Below are positions 45,686 to 54,590 of a DNA stretch of 54,590 bases, piece after piece. Source of the DNA: Chitinophagales bacterium (lineage in GTDB: Bacteria; Bacteroidota; Bacteroidia; Chitinophagales; Chitinophagaceae); assembly GCA_021323755.1 (NCBI GenBank), contig JAJPKJ010000059.1, positions 1 through 54,590 on the forward strand, given 5' to 3'. A program made the translations under genes and the position numbers. Each line of letters begins with the position of its first letter. Position 1 is the stretch's first letter. Below the pieces are notes generated by a model, which saw only the letters and a list, made by a program, of their open reading frames with translations, ran no database searches and had not been told where the DNA came from.

Positions 45686-47812
45686 TTGAAAAAAAATACG
45701 ATCCATATTGCATTAGTGGGAAATCCCAATAGCGGAAAGAGTTCTCTTTTCAATTCACTCACCGGATTGAATCAAAAAGTGGGCAATTTTCCCGGTGTGA
45801 CCGTGGATAAGAAAACAGGCCACGCCGAGCTTGCGCAGGGGCTTCGCGCCAATATCATCGATCTACCCGGCACGTATAGCTTATATCCGAAAAGAAATGA
45901 TGAATGGGTAACCTATAAGGTCTTGCTTGGGCAAGATTCCATTTCCGCATCCGACATGATCATTGTGCTATTGGTTGATGCAAGTAATCTAAAAAGAAAT
46001 TTATTATTCTGTTCTCAAATAATCGATCTTAAAATTCCCGTCGTCGTTGCACTGACCATGATGGACATTGCCGGTAAAAAAGGAATTGAAATTGATATCG
46101 AAGGATTGGAAAGAGAACTCGGCGTTCCGGTCGTACAGGTAAACCCGAGAAAAAATAAAGGTATTGCGCAATTAAAAAAATCGATCGTGTTAACTGCGCA
46201 AAAAATGTATCACGCGCCTGTGCGCGACTTTATTCAGACCAGAAATCTTGCCGTTGACGCTGTTGATGGGGTGAAATCAATTTTTCCGGAACTGAGTGAT
46301 TATGCCGCCGTGCATTATCTCATCAATCATGAAAGTTTTGATTTTGATAGTAGCACCCAGCATAAAATTGAAAACATAGAAAAAGCAAATGCATTTAATC
46401 CCACCAAATCACAGGCAGAAGAGATCATGCAACGATATGCGCGCATCAGGCAGATCATGCAACACACCGTCTCCGAACCCGATCCGCTGCAAAAAAAATT
46501 ATTTACCGAAAGACTAGACGACATTTTACTACATCGTGTCTGGGGTTATATCATTTTGGTGGTTGTTCTTTTTATCCTTTTTCAAAGTGTCTTCTCGCTC
46601 GCGCAATTGCCGATGGATGGAATTGACTGGACGTTTACACAAGTCAAAAGCTGGGTTGGAAATATTTTACCTTCTTCCTGGTTCAGCAATCTATTGGTGA
46701 ATGGAATATTGGCCGGACTAAGCGGCATCCTTGTTTTCATTCCGCAGATCATGATATTGTTCGGATTGATAACCGTGCTCGAAGACACCGGCTATATGGC
46801 GCGTATCAGCTTTCTAACGGATAAGCTTATGCGTAAAGTCGGGTTGAACGGAAAAAGCGTAATGCCAATGATCAGTGGTTTTGCCTGCGCGGTGCCGGCG
46901 ATCATGAGCGCGCGCAATATTGAGAATAAAAAAGAAAGGCTATTGACCATTTTGATCACCCCCTTAATGAGCTGCAGCGCACGTTTGCCGGTTTATACCA
47001 TTTTGATCTCGTTGGTAATTCCCTATAAAATATATTTTGGTTTTATCAGTTTGCAGGCAATTGTGATGATGGGACTATATGCCATGGGTGTGGTGATGGC
47101 ATTGATCGTTTCCTATGTCGCCAAATGGTTTATCAATCTAAAAGAAAAAAGTTTCTTTATTCTTGAATTGCCTGTTTATCGTGCGCCGCGCTGGAAAAAT
47201 GTTTTTGTAACGATGATAAGCAAAGCAAAAATATTTGTAACGGATGCAGGTAAGGTAATCATTGTGATCAGTTTGATATTATGGGCACTCAGCACTTATG
47301 GGCCATCCGGACGCACCAATACTATTTCACGACAGTACGATGAAAAAATAAAACAAAATCCAAACCAGGCCGCTGAATTGAACATGCAAAGACAATCGGC
47401 ACTGCTCGAAAACTCCTACGCCGGTATTTTGGGAAAAACAATTGAGCCGGTGATTAAGCCCCTGGGTTACGATTGGAAAATTGGTATTGCCGTGATCACC
47501 TCATTTGCTGCACGCGAAGTTTTTGTGGGAACGATGGCCACATTGTACAGTGTGGAAGGAGGGAAGGATGCAGACCGCGAAACGCTGCGCCAGCGCATGG
47601 ATTCAGCCAGGCGTCCTGATGGAAGCAAGGTATATAATCTTGCCTCAGGCATTTCTTTGATGATTTTTTATATGCTCGCCATGCAATGTATGAGCACCCT
47701 TGCTGTCGTCCGCCGCGAAACAAGAAGCTGGAAATGGCCGGCAATTCAACTTGTTTATATGACCGGTCTCGCCTACGTAATGAGCCTGATCGTTTATCAA
47801 TTATTGAAATAA
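45686..47812 (+). CDS. feoB: Ferrous iron transporter FeoB
   Basis: 708 residues, inner membrane, imports Fe(II). The N-terminal GTPase has G1 GNPNSGKSS (12-20), G2 near GVTV and G3 DLPGTY (59-64). G4 reads TMMD (in ALTMMD) instead of the usual NxxD, an unusual change in the guanine-recognition box. A helical linker and the transport spans follow, with gate motifs (FACAVPAIMSAR, MSCSARLPVY). The start is TTG 45686; no ATG is suitably placed. No FeoA gene is adjacent. The 3' end overlaps the convergent HAD gene by 12 bases. Confidence 0.95.
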   Translation: MKKNTIHIALVGNPNSGKSSLFNSLTGLNQKVGNFPGVTVDKKTGHAELAQGLRANIIDLPGTYSLYPKRNDEWVTYKVLLGQDSISASDMIIVLLVDASNLKRNLLFCSQIIDLKIPVVVALTMMDIAGKKGIEIDIEGLERELGVPVVQVNPRKNKGIAQLKKSIVLTAQKMYHAPVRDFIQTRNLAVDAVDGVKSIFPELSDYAAVHYLINHESFDFDSSTQHKIENIEKANAFNPTKSQAEEIMQRYARIRQIMQHTVSEPDPLQKKLFTERLDDILLHRVWGYIILVVVLFILFQSVFSLAQLPMDGIDWTFTQVKSWVGNILPSSWFSNLLVNGILAGLSGILVFIPQIMILFGLITVLEDTGYMARISFLTDKLMRKVGLNGKSVMPMISGFACAVPAIMSARNIENKKERLLTILITPLMSCSARLPVYTILISLVIPYKIYFGFISLQAIVMMGLYAMGVVMALIVSYVAKWFINLKEKSFFILELPVYRAPRWKNVFVTMISKAKIFVTDAGKVIIVISLILWALSTYGPSGRTNTISRQYDEKIKQNPNQAAELNMQRQSALLENSYAGILGKTIEPVIKPLGYDWKIGIAVITSFAAREVFVGTMATLYSVEGGKDADRETLRQRMDSARRPDGSKVYNLASGISLMIFYMLAMQCMSTLAVVRRETRSWKWPAIQLVYMTGLAYVMSLIVYQLLK

Positions 47813-48424
47813 TTCTTCTCCCAAAAGTTCAGTCAATTCTTTTTTAAATTGTTGTGGCGACTGAAAATGAATGATGTGAAAACCCAATTGTTTTGCCGGA
47901 ACCAAATTGCGATAATTATCATCGATGTAAACAGCTCTTTGTGGATCGATATCAAAGCGCTGAATTAATCGTTGGTAAATTTCGGAAAACGGTTTTCGCG
48001 TTTTTTCTTCTCCGGAAACAATTCGTCCTTCAAACCAATGTAAAAATTCATACAGTTCAAGTGCGACAGGGAAAGTCTCCGCGCTCCAATTGGTCAATGC
48101 ATACAAATGGAGGTCCGTACTGTGCTTCAAATGATGGAGTACTTCAACGGTTTCATGAATGGGTCCGCCAAGCATTTCCTGCCATCGATCATAAAATGCC
48201 CGAATGTTCTTCTCATGCTCCGGGAATTTCTTCACCAATTCTTCTGTTGCCACCTGCAAACTTCTGCCTGCATCCTGTTCTTCATTCCAGTCTGAAGTAC
48301 AAATATTCTTATAGAACCAATTTCTTTCCTCTTCATTTGGAAAGATGTTTTTATAAACATAATCCGGATTCCAGTCTATCAATACACCGCCAAGATCAAA
48401 AACTATTGTATCAATTTTTAGCAT
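47801..48424 (-). CDS. HAD-family phosphatase, YihX-like
   Basis: 207 residues from ATG 48424 (MLKIDTIVFDLGGVL). Motif I FDLGGVLIDW has Asp, and Gly in place of the second Asp, which is seen in the YihX group of sugar-phosphate phosphatases. Motif II is ALTNWS, motif IV YIDDN. An extra 25 residues upstream would overlap the aminotransferase gene and lack a domain, so the shorter start is preferred. Substrate not known. The gene follows the aminotransferase by 11 bases on the same strand and its last 12 bases overlap feoB. Confidence 0.88.
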   Translation of the reverse strand: MLKIDTIVFDLGGVLIDWNPDYVYKNIFPNEEERNWFYKNICTSDWNEEQDAGRSLQVATEELVKKFPEHEKNIRAFYDRWQEMLGGPIHETVEVLHHLKHSTDLHLYALTNWSAETFPVALELYEFLHWFEGRIVSGEEKTRKPFSEIYQRLIQRFDIDPQRAVYIDDNYRNLVPAKQLGFHIIHFQSPQQFKKELTELLGEELFQ

Positions 48425-48435
48425 AAATATTATTG

Positions 48436-49581
48436 TTATCTGATTTTCATTAATCGTTCCACTGCACTTTGAAGTGTTTCTTTTTTCTTGGCGAAACAAA
48501 AGCGAATCGTTTTACTATCCATTCCCGATTTATAAAATGCCGAAACGGGAATCGTTGCCACTCCGTATTCTTTCGTTAAACGAATCGCAAACTCCTTATC
48601 ATTTTCATTACTGATATTATTGTATTGATACAGCTGAAAATAGCTTCCATAACTAGGTAAGGAGGTAAATTTTGTTTGCAACATCAATTGGTGAAAATAA
48701 TCTCTTTTGTCTTGCATGAAAGAGGCAAGAGACAGATAAGATTCTTCGCGCGCAAGAAATTCTGCTAATGCTACCTGTGCGGGCGAATTACAACTAAAGC
48801 AATTGAATTGATGAACTTTGCGGAACTCGTTCATCGCTTCTGCGGAAGAAACACAATACCCAAGTTTCCAGCCTGTGCAGTGATATACCTTCCCAAATGA
48901 AAAACAAACAAAGCTTCTTTGAAGCAGATCCGGATAACGAAGAATGGAAAGATGAGGGATATTATCAAAGATCAAGTGCTCATACACTTCATCGCTTAGA
49001 ATAAATATATTCGTTCCGTCCACCATTTCGCGAAGCTGTTCAATATCGTGTTCTCGTAAAACAGCACCCGTGGGATTATTCGGTGAGTTCAGCATGATCA
49101 TTTTCGTCCTGGGATTGATTTTCTTTCGTACTTCATTCCAATCAATCGAATAATCCGGTGCCCGCAGACCAATCAATACCGGAATGGCTCCGTTAATTTC
49201 AACATTCGGAATATAGCTGTCGTAAGCCGGTTCAAAAATGATTACTTCATCGCCTGGTTGTAATACTGTGGTCAATGCTGTATAGATAGCATAAGTACCG
49301 CCCGGAGTAATGGTTATTTGCGTTTGTGCATTAACATCGGTTTTATACAAGAATTGGATCTTTGCAGCAATCGCTTCACGCAAGCCGATATAACCCTGCA
49401 TGGGTACGTATTGATTAAATCCCTTTTTCATGGCTGCATTAACCAATGCGATCAGCTCCTCATCCATTTGATAATCGGGGAAACCCTGCCCAAGATTGAT
49501 CGCATGATGTTCCGTCGCCAATGCACTCATTACCGTAAAAATGGTCGTGCCGACATCAGGAAGTTTTGATCGAATATGCAA
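48436..49581 (-). CDS. Methionine aminotransferase-like PLP enzyme (class I, YbdL-like)
   Basis: 381 residues. The fold-type I core has the PLP lysine Lys231 in SFGKVYHCTGWKLGY, NSPNNPTG, the DEVYEHL strand and C-terminal Arg in IRFCFAKK. The string VHQFNCFSCNSPAQ resembles the same stretch of E. coli YbdL (methionine preferring, KMTB to methionine), which suggests a role in methionine salvage, though other 2-oxoacid partners are possible. The gene is the fourth of a five-gene minus-strand run starting at 51889; RidA-like protein is encoded just upstream. Confidence 0.85.
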   Translation of the reverse strand: MHIRSKLPDVGTTIFTVMSALATEHHAINLGQGFPDYQMDEELIALVNAAMKKGFNQYVPMQGYIGLREAIAAKIQFLYKTDVNAQTQITITPGGTYAIYTALTTVLQPGDEVIIFEPAYDSYIPNVEINGAIPVLIGLRAPDYSIDWNEVRKKINPRTKMIMLNSPNNPTGAVLREHDIEQLREMVDGTNIFILSDEVYEHLIFDNIPHLSILRYPDLLQRSFVCFSFGKVYHCTGWKLGYCVSSAEAMNEFRKVHQFNCFSCNSPAQVALAEFLAREESYLSLASFMQDKRDYFHQLMLQTKFTSLPSYGSYFQLYQYNNISNENDKEFAIRLTKEYGVATIPVSAFYKSGMDSKTIRFCFAKKKETLQSAVERLMKIR

Positions 49582-49602
49582 AGTGAAAATTTGAAAATGA
49601 AT

Positions 49603-49989
49603 TTATCCTATTATCGCTGTGGCTTCAATTTCGATGAGGTAATCTTTGGCAATCAATCCCTTTACTTCGATCATCGAAGTACATGGGCGAATATCCTTAA
49701 AGAATTCTCCGTGAGCCTTCCCATATTCTTCCCATTTCGAAATGTCGGTTACAAACATGCGCGTCCGAACGACATCTTTTAGTGAAGATCCGGCGCGTTT
49801 AAGCACCTTTTCAATTTTCCCAATAATAAATTTAGTCTGCTCATAGGCGTTATCTTGTCCCACAACTTGGTTATTTTCATCAACAGCAACGGTGCCTGTT
49901 ACTTCAACAACATTCCCAACTTTTATAGCCCGGCTGTAACCAACAATTTCTTCCCAGACTGCGCCGGAAGCGTAATTAATCCTTTCCAT
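49603..49989 (-). CDS. RidA/YjgF-family protein, catalytic arginine absent
   Basis: 128 residues of the chorismate-mutase-like trimer fold. Classic RidA uses an arginine in a P-x-R box (like PARSTVEV) to hydrolyse enamine/imine intermediates. Here the same place reads PCTSMIEV, so the arginine is a threonine, and the protein is probably not a standard imine deaminase. Other family features (RTRMFVTDI, IEIEATAI) are normal. It lies 21 bases before the aminotransferase, which can produce reactive 2-imino products, so a related detoxifying or binding role is tempting but not shown. Confidence 0.85.
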   Translation of the reverse strand: MERINYASGAVWEEIVGYSRAIKVGNVVEVTGTVAVDENNQVVGQDNAYEQTKFIIGKIEKVLKRAGSSLKDVVRTRMFVTDISKWEEYGKAHGEFFKDIRPCTSMIEVKGLIAKDYLIEIEATAIIG

Positions 49990-50073
49990 ATCCTTTATTT
50001 TGTTTCAAAAATCGTTTTTCAACAAACAGACTTCAAAATGTTTCTTTTGTCCAATTGATTTTAATTCCGGTTA

Positions 50074-50796
50074 TTAAAGTTTTATTTCAACATTTTCTTC
50101 GCCAATGAGTTGCTCATTATTCAACCGCAAAAGAATCTGGGCAACCGTCAAAACATCTTTTTGACAATAGCTGACGATTCTTCCCAGATCTTGCTGGTTC
50201 CAATATACATCGTATACCATGCTCCCATCCATATCGTCTTTTGGCGTAGGAACGCCCAATACCTGCGCCAATAAATTCAGTGATGTAAAATTCTTATAAT
50301 CGCCGAATTTCCATAATTCCATCGTGTCAAGGTGCGGAATTTCCCAGGGGCGTTTTCCTGATAAATTTAAAATACCGGGTATGGGAATATTATGAACGAT
50401 CAATCGACGGCACAAATAGGGAAAATCAAAATCCTTCCCGTTATGCGCGCATAAGAATTTACTGCCTTCGAAAGCCCATTTATTAATCATGTCGCAAAAA
50501 TCTTTCAGTAATAATTTTTCATCGTGATCATAAAAAGATTTGAGCAGTAGTTTTTTTTCTGAACCTTCACCGGAAATTATTCCGCAGCTTATGCAAATTA
50601 TTTTCCCAAACTCTGCATAAATTCCGGCACGATTATAAATGATATCCGGTGTTTCTGTCTGTTTATCTTTCGCAATCAACTCAGCTTTTCTTGTCCATAA
50701 TTTCTTCCATTCTTCCGGCACATTTTCATAAGCGCTGAATTGCGGAACGGTCTCAATATCGAGAAACAAAATATTCTTGAGCGGATAAGGCAGCAT
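50074..50796 (-). CDS. PolB-like 3'-5' exonuclease, DEDDy type
   Basis: 240 residues. Exo I has Asp13 and Glu15 in LDIETVPQF, Exo II is HNGKDFDFP, and Exo III is YCQKDVL with the Tyr-x3-Asp spacing. This is the free-standing PF10108-type exonuclease, homologous to the proofreading domain of DNA polymerase B but without the polymerase. It probably trims DNA or RNA in the cytoplasm. A run of plain Cys residues is not arranged as a cluster. It is 10 bases downstream of the mannose-1-phosphate guanylyltransferase gene. Confidence 0.85.
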   Translation of the reverse strand: MLPYPLKNILFLDIETVPQFSAYENVPEEWKKLWTRKAELIAKDKQTETPDIIYNRAGIYAEFGKIICISCGIISGEGSEKKLLLKSFYDHDEKLLLKDFCDMINKWAFEGSKFLCAHNGKDFDFPYLCRRLIVHNIPIPGILNLSGKRPWEIPHLDTMELWKFGDYKNFTSLNLLAQVLGVPTPKDDMDGSMVYDVYWNQQDLGRIVSYCQKDVLTVAQILLRLNNEQLIGEENVEIKL

Positions 50797-50806
50797 GAAA
50801 ATTATT

Positions 50807-51889
50807 TTACAAGAATTTATCCCCCTTTTTACGTTTCACTTTCGCAACATATTCTTTTATCTCCTGTTCTTTATCTTTTTTGCAGATCAATAGCGCGTCG
50901 TTCGTATCAACAATGATAAAATCTTCGAGTCCCTGCAACACGACCAATTTTTCGTTTGGCGCATGAACCATGCAATTGATGGCGTCGATGGGCAACACGT
51001 TATTTCCCGCAATTGCATTTTCGTGTTTGTCTTTCGGTAAATTTTCATACGCGCTGTTCCAGGTTCCCAAATCACTCCAGCCAAAAGAAGAAGGAATTAC
51101 ATAAACGTTATCGGCTTTTTCCATAATGCCAAAGTCAATGGAAATATTGGTGCATAATGGATAAATATGTTCAAGCGCCTTTTTTTCATCCGGCGTATTG
51201 AACTTGTCTTTATCGGTCATGAACACATCATACATTTCGGGCAAATATTTTTCAAATGCTTTGATGATATTTTTCACGCGCCAAACAAAAATACCGGCGT
51301 TCCATAAGAAATCTCCGCTCGTTAAAAAAGTCTTTGCAAGTTCAGCATTTGGTTTCTCAGTAAATGTTTTTACTTTATAAACATTATCTGTGACCGATTG
51401 CGGTTCGTGCTGAATGTAGCCGTAGCCGGTGTTTGGTGATGATGGCTTTATTCCCAAAGTAATAAATGCATTGTGCTTATTGACGAAACTCAATGCCTCC
51501 AGGCAAACCTTATTAAAATCCATTTCATCTAATATAAGATGGTCGGAGGGAGCAACAATCAGTGACGCTTCTTCATTTTTTTGATGGAGCTTGAAGGAAA
51601 TATAAGCGATGCAGGGGGCCGTGTTTTTTCGTGATGGCTCGCCAAGAATATTTTCTACAGGCAAATCCGGCAATTGTTCCTTTACAATGGATGCATATTC
51701 CGCAGAGGTTATTACATAAATATTTTCCCTTGGTATGAAGGCAAGAAATCTTTTAAAAGTAGATTGAATAAGCGTTTCCCCCCTATTTAAAATGTCCAGA
51801 AATTGTTTTGGAAAGTTTTGACGGCTCATTGGCAAAAAACGGCTTCCAATGCCACCCGCCATAATCGCTACGTAATAATTATTATTCAT
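50807..51889 (-). CDS. Mannose-1-phosphate guanylyltransferase
   Basis: 360 residues. Makes GDP-mannose from GTP and mannose 1-phosphate. The nucleotidyltransferase signature AGGIGSRFLPMSR with PKQF covers 11-30, the sugar-phosphate site includes APSDHL, and FTEKP follows. The C-terminal phosphomannose isomerase part of bifunctional ManC is absent, so isomerase must be a separate gene. GDP-mannose feeds surface polysaccharides and mannosyl-phosphopolyprenol. It heads the minus-strand five-gene run and is divergent from recQ. Confidence 0.9.
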   Translation of the reverse strand: MNNNYYVAIMAGGIGSRFLPMSRQNFPKQFLDILNRGETLIQSTFKRFLAFIPRENIYVITSAEYASIVKEQLPDLPVENILGEPSRKNTAPCIAYISFKLHQKNEEASLIVAPSDHLILDEMDFNKVCLEALSFVNKHNAFITLGIKPSSPNTGYGYIQHEPQSVTDNVYKVKTFTEKPNAELAKTFLTSGDFLWNAGIFVWRVKNIIKAFEKYLPEMYDVFMTDKDKFNTPDEKKALEHIYPLCTNISIDFGIMEKADNVYVIPSSFGWSDLGTWNSAYENLPKDKHENAIAGNNVLPIDAINCMVHAPNEKLVVLQGLEDFIIVDTNDALLICKKDKEQEIKEYVAKVKRKKGDKFL

Positions 51890-52065
51890 GATAACTTGTT
51901 AATCAATCCAATTGCAAATGCGTTTATTGATAAGTATGCAAATTGAACTGATTAGGCAAATGTATAAAACCTTCTGTTGATTCTGTGTTGGCATTAATAA
52001 ACTGATTGATAACATTTATGCAATAAATTTTAACAAATTGTACTTTATAGCGGTTCTATTTTTTG

Positions 52066-52194
52066 TAACTTCGCTGTCCTTAAAAAAATCTGGAAATACA
52101 CATCCGGCTTTGATACCGTTCTGAGGAAATTGAGCAATTACTTCTGATGGTTTCCGTTATTTTCAGTAACTTAAATAATTGTAAGTCCAGATTT
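52066..52194 (+). promoter_or_regulatory. recQ promoter and leader with a long-range dyad
   Basis: TAACTTCG at 52066-52073 is a 7 of 8 match to TAnnTTTG; a TTG at 52038 is rather far. Transcription from there leaves a leader of about 140 bases. Inside, AAATCTGGA (52086-52094) and TCCAGATTT (52186-52194) are perfect inverted repeats 91 bases apart, with GTTA/TAAC between. It may fold as a structured 5' region. The rest of the 329-base gap (51890-52065) shows nothing clear. Confidence 0.4.
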
Positions 52195-52218
52195 ATTGTG
52201 TGATGGAAAATTTTTGTT

Positions 52219-54474
52219 ATGTCAACAACCTCAACTAAAAAAACATCTGTAAAAAAAATAAAAGAGAGCAACGGAAGTACATCCAAAGAATTACTGTTGC
52301 AGTTACAGGAGCATTTTGGCTTCGATGGATTTAAAGATAACCAGGAAACAATCATTCAAAATCTCCTTGCCGGCAACGATACCTTTGTTATTATGCCAAC
52401 CGGCGGCGGAAAAAGTCTTTGTTACCAGTTGCCCGCAATTGTAAGCAAAGGCGTTGCCATCATTGTTAGTCCGCTTATTGCACTAATGAAAAACCAGGTT
52501 GACCTGGTAAGAAGTTACAGTAGCAGAGATAATGTGGCGCATTTCTTAAATTCTACATTAAATAAAAAACAGATCCGCGAAGTTCATGATGATCTCTTGA
52601 ACGGGCACACCAAAATGTTATATGTTGCCCCTGAAACATTGACCAAACAGGAAAATCTCGAACTCTTCAGCGACCTGGAAATTTCATTTTTTGCGGTAGA
52701 TGAAGCACATTGCATTTCCGAATGGGGGCACGATTTTCGTCCGGAATACAGGCGGCTGCGGGAGATGATGGATCAGATAAATCCGAATGCACCAATGATC
52801 GCCCTAACGGCAACGGCTACCCCAAAAGTGCAAAGTGATATTGTTAAGAACCTGGGATTGCGCGATCCTAAAATATTTATTTCTTCTTTTAATCGACCCA
52901 ATCTTTATTATGAGATCCAACCAAAGATCAAAAAGGAAGAAACGATAAAACACATTGTAAAATCAATCGTTCAAAATAAAGGCAAAAGCGGGATCATTTA
53001 CACATTAAACCGCAAAACCACAGAAGAACTTGCTGACGTTCTGGTTGCCAACGGCATCAAGGCTGTTGCCTATCATGCAGGATTAGACAGCAAATTACGA
53101 GCAGAGAGACAAGATCTTTTTTTGAATGAGGACACCCAGGTTATTGTTGCCACCATTGCATTTGGAATGGGCATTGATAAACCTGATATTCGCTTTGTAA
53201 TCCATTACAATATTCCAAAAAGCATTGAGAACTATTACCAGGAAACCGGCCGTGCCGGTCGTGATGGATTGGAAGGAAAATGTATTTTGTATTATTCGCA
53301 CAAAGACGTTTCCAAGATAGAACACTTAATGAAGGATAAGCCGCTCACTGAAAGAGAGATCGGTGCGCAATTGATAAACGAAACGGTGGGTTACGCAGAA
53401 ACCGGCGTATGTCGACGCAAGGTCCTGATGAGTTATTTCGGCGAAGAATATACCGAACACTATTGCGGAAATTGCGATAACTGTTTGCATCCTAAAGAAA
53501 GAGTGGAAGCAAAGGAAAATGCAGTTAAGGTATTGAAGGTGGTCAAAGCCCTTGACGAACGTTTTGCCACAGACTATACCGTGAATGTCATCATCGGCCG
53601 GTTGACGCCGCAAATACAAATGTATCGCCATGAAAACATGACCCAATTTGGGATCGGAAAGGAAGAAAAAGATTATTACTGGCATTCATTAATAAGGCAA
53701 TTGCTTTTGGAAGGATTATTAAAGAAGGATATCGAAGATTATGGTGTCTTAAAATTCACCAAAAAAGGTGAAGACTTTTTAAAGAAGCCAAAATCATTCA
53801 AAATAGTGCTGAATAATTTATTCGAAGAAGCAAATGAAGATGATGATGAAACGAGCGAAGGAAATAACGGCACCGCTGCAGCTGATGAAAAACTATTTGA
53901 GTTCTTAAAAGAATTAAGACAGAAGGAAGCCAAGAAAAAATCTCTCCCTCCATTTGTTATTTTCTTAGAGACCTCCTTGCAGGATATGGCTACTTTATAT
54001 CCAACATCAGTTCAGGAATTAGAAAAATGCCAGGGAGTAAGCAAGGGAAAAGCGATGCGTTATGGCAAACCTTTTATTGACCTCATCTCAAAATATGTTG
54101 AAGAAAATGATATTGAAAAGCCCGAAGATTTTGTAATGAAAAGCGTTGTAAATAAAAGCATGAACAAGGTTTACATCATTCAGCAGGCCGATAAAAAAAT
54201 TCCCTTGGAAACCATAGCAAAAAATAAAGACATGCGCCTGGATGTTTTGTTGGAAGAAATGGAAACCATTGCAGCAAGCGGAACCAAATTAAACCTCGAT
54301 TATGCTGTCGATGAGATGCTGGATGAATATGAACAGGATGAAATAATTGATTATTTCAAAAGTTGCGAAACAAGCAGTCTGGATGTTGCAAAACAAGAGT
54401 TATCAGAAAGCAATTTTAGCTGGGAACAATTAAAAATTATGCGCATTAAATTTTTGAGCGAATACGGCAATTAA
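52219..54474 (+). CDS. recQ: ATP-dependent DNA helicase RecQ
   Basis: 751 residues, 3'-5' DNA helicase for recombination and repair. Walker A TGGGKSL has Lys65; the DEAH box is [17 protein letters not shown] with the RecQ aromatic loop; motif VI is [10 protein letters not shown]. The zinc-binding cysteines are in the CRRK...YCGNCDNC cluster. An RQC winged helix is followed by an HRDC domain (about 575-640, [17 protein letters not shown]) and a C-terminal helical tail. E. coli RecQ is shorter (609), so the extra part is the charged linker and C-terminal extension. The leader upstream is long and may be regulated. Confidence 0.95.
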   Translation: MSTTSTKKTSVKKIKESNGSTSKELLLQLQEHFGFDGFKDNQETIIQNLLAGNDTFVIMPTGGGKSLCYQLPAIVSKGVAIIVSPLIALMKNQVDLVRSYSSRDNVAHFLNSTLNKKQIREVHDDLLNGHTKMLYVAPETLTKQENLELFSDLEISFFAVDEAHCISEWGHDFRPEYRRLREMMDQINPNAPMIALTATATPKVQSDIVKNLGLRDPKIFISSFNRPNLYYEIQPKIKKEETIKHIVKSIVQNKGKSGIIYTLNRKTTEELADVLVANGIKAVAYHAGLDSKLRAERQDLFLNEDTQVIVATIAFGMGIDKPDIRFVIHYNIPKSIENYYQETGRAGRDGLEGKCILYYSHKDVSKIEHLMKDKPLTEREIGAQLINETVGYAETGVCRRKVLMSYFGEEYTEHYCGNCDNCLHPKERVEAKENAVKVLKVVKALDERFATDYTVNVIIGRLTPQIQMYRHENMTQFGIGKEEKDYYWHSLIRQLLLEGLLKKDIEDYGVLKFTKKGEDFLKKPKSFKIVLNNLFEEANEDDDETSEGNNGTAAADEKLFEFLKELRQKEAKKKSLPPFVIFLETSLQDMATLYPTSVQELEKCQGVSKGKAMRYGKPFIDLISKYVEENDIEKPEDFVMKSVVNKSMNKVYIIQQADKKIPLETIAKNKDMRLDVLLEEMETIAASGTKLNLDYAVDEMLDEYEQDEIIDYFKSCETSSLDVAKQELSESNFSWEQLKIMRIKFLSEYGN

Positions 54475-54516
54475 TTATCCATTTTTGAGTATTAATTATT
54501 AATTTGCCGCCCCGTT

Positions 54517-54589
54517 GGTGCGGTAGCTCAGTCGGTAGAGCAAAGGACTGAAAATCCTTGTGTCGGCGGTTCGATCCCGCCCCACACCA
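54517..54589 (+). tRNA. tRNA-Phe (anticodon GAA)
   Basis: 73 bases by the cloverleaf: acceptor 7, D-arm GCTC/GAGC, anticodon stem AAGGA/TCCTT with loop CTGAAAA (anticodon GAA), variable GTGTC, T-arm GGCGG/CCGCC with loop TTCGATC, discriminator A. Acceptor GGTGCGG against CCACACC gives six pairs and one C-A mismatch at 5-68. The genome-encoded CCA cannot be judged because the window ends with AC. Confidence 0.92.
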
Positions 54590-54590
54590 C

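Noticed and set aside
1-54590. CRISPR arrays and intact insertion sequences
   Set aside because: No regularly spaced repeats, transposase genes or paired terminal inverted repeats were seen on reading the window.

Overview
The window looks like chromosomal DNA from a member of the Bacteroidetes (Bacteroidota), most likely near the Chitinophagaceae. Signs of this are: TAnnTTTG-type promoter elements in front of several genes, Rho with a long charged insertion, a fused E1 alpha/beta 2-oxoacid dehydrogenase, an outer-membrane barrel with a carboxypeptidase-like N-terminal domain, an IPExxxVDY-type protein, futalosine-route menaquinone synthesis (mqnC), and a partial multihaem cytochrome resembling ActA of alternative complex III. 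The DNA is moderately AT-rich. I see no rRNA, CRISPR array, intact insertion sequence or prophage. Identifications rest on motifs read by eye; no database search was possible.

Layout, left to right. 1-797: 5' part of an ActA-like cytochrome gene (minus). 1043-5659: purN and a plus-strand run of envelope or hydrolase genes (carboxypeptidase-like domain protein, beta-lactamase-fold hydrolase, tudor-like small protein, M19 dipeptidase), closed by a strong terminator. 5895-8300: a tandem array of three paralogous single-span membrane proteins with the N-terminus MEVHHHP, plus an unannotated 31-residue membrane peptide. 8306-18251: a minus-strand block with a zinc-ribbon protein, a large secreted heparinase-like protein, fused E1, a YvlD-like membrane protein, an inactive/active pair of M16 peptidases, and an aspartyl protease with PDZ. 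18391-23563: mqnC and a 1314-residue hybrid histidine kinase. 24165-24571: an intergenic region with a likely structured, terminator-ended RNA. 24572-31283: outer-membrane barrel protein and SWIM/SNF2 helicase (minus).

31513-33883: M28 peptidase with PDZ, IPExxxVDY protein, pterin dehydratase. 33929-37336: divergent rho and asnS. 37337-38040: a decay zone with an exbD 5' remnant, an AT-rich orphan membrane gene and a frameshifted XRE regulator. 38045-39063: DUF2304/GT2 pair. 39160-43025: 2OG-Fe(II) oxygenase and a PadR/PspC envelope-stress-like pair behind a long leader with a strong dyad. 43158-47812: gcvT, SRPBCC protein, comB-like gene, feoB. 47801-51889: minus-strand run of mannose-1-phosphate guanylyltransferase, PolB-like exonuclease, RidA-like protein, methionine aminotransferase and HAD phosphatase. 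52219-54589: recQ and tRNA-Phe.

Most genes are housekeeping or cell-envelope functions. The parts least explained by known biology are the MEVHHHP array (near-identical 5' ends, divergent 3' ends, small peptide between copies), the candidate RNA at 24370-24546, the decay zone at 37.4-38.0 kb, and the PadR and recQ leaders.
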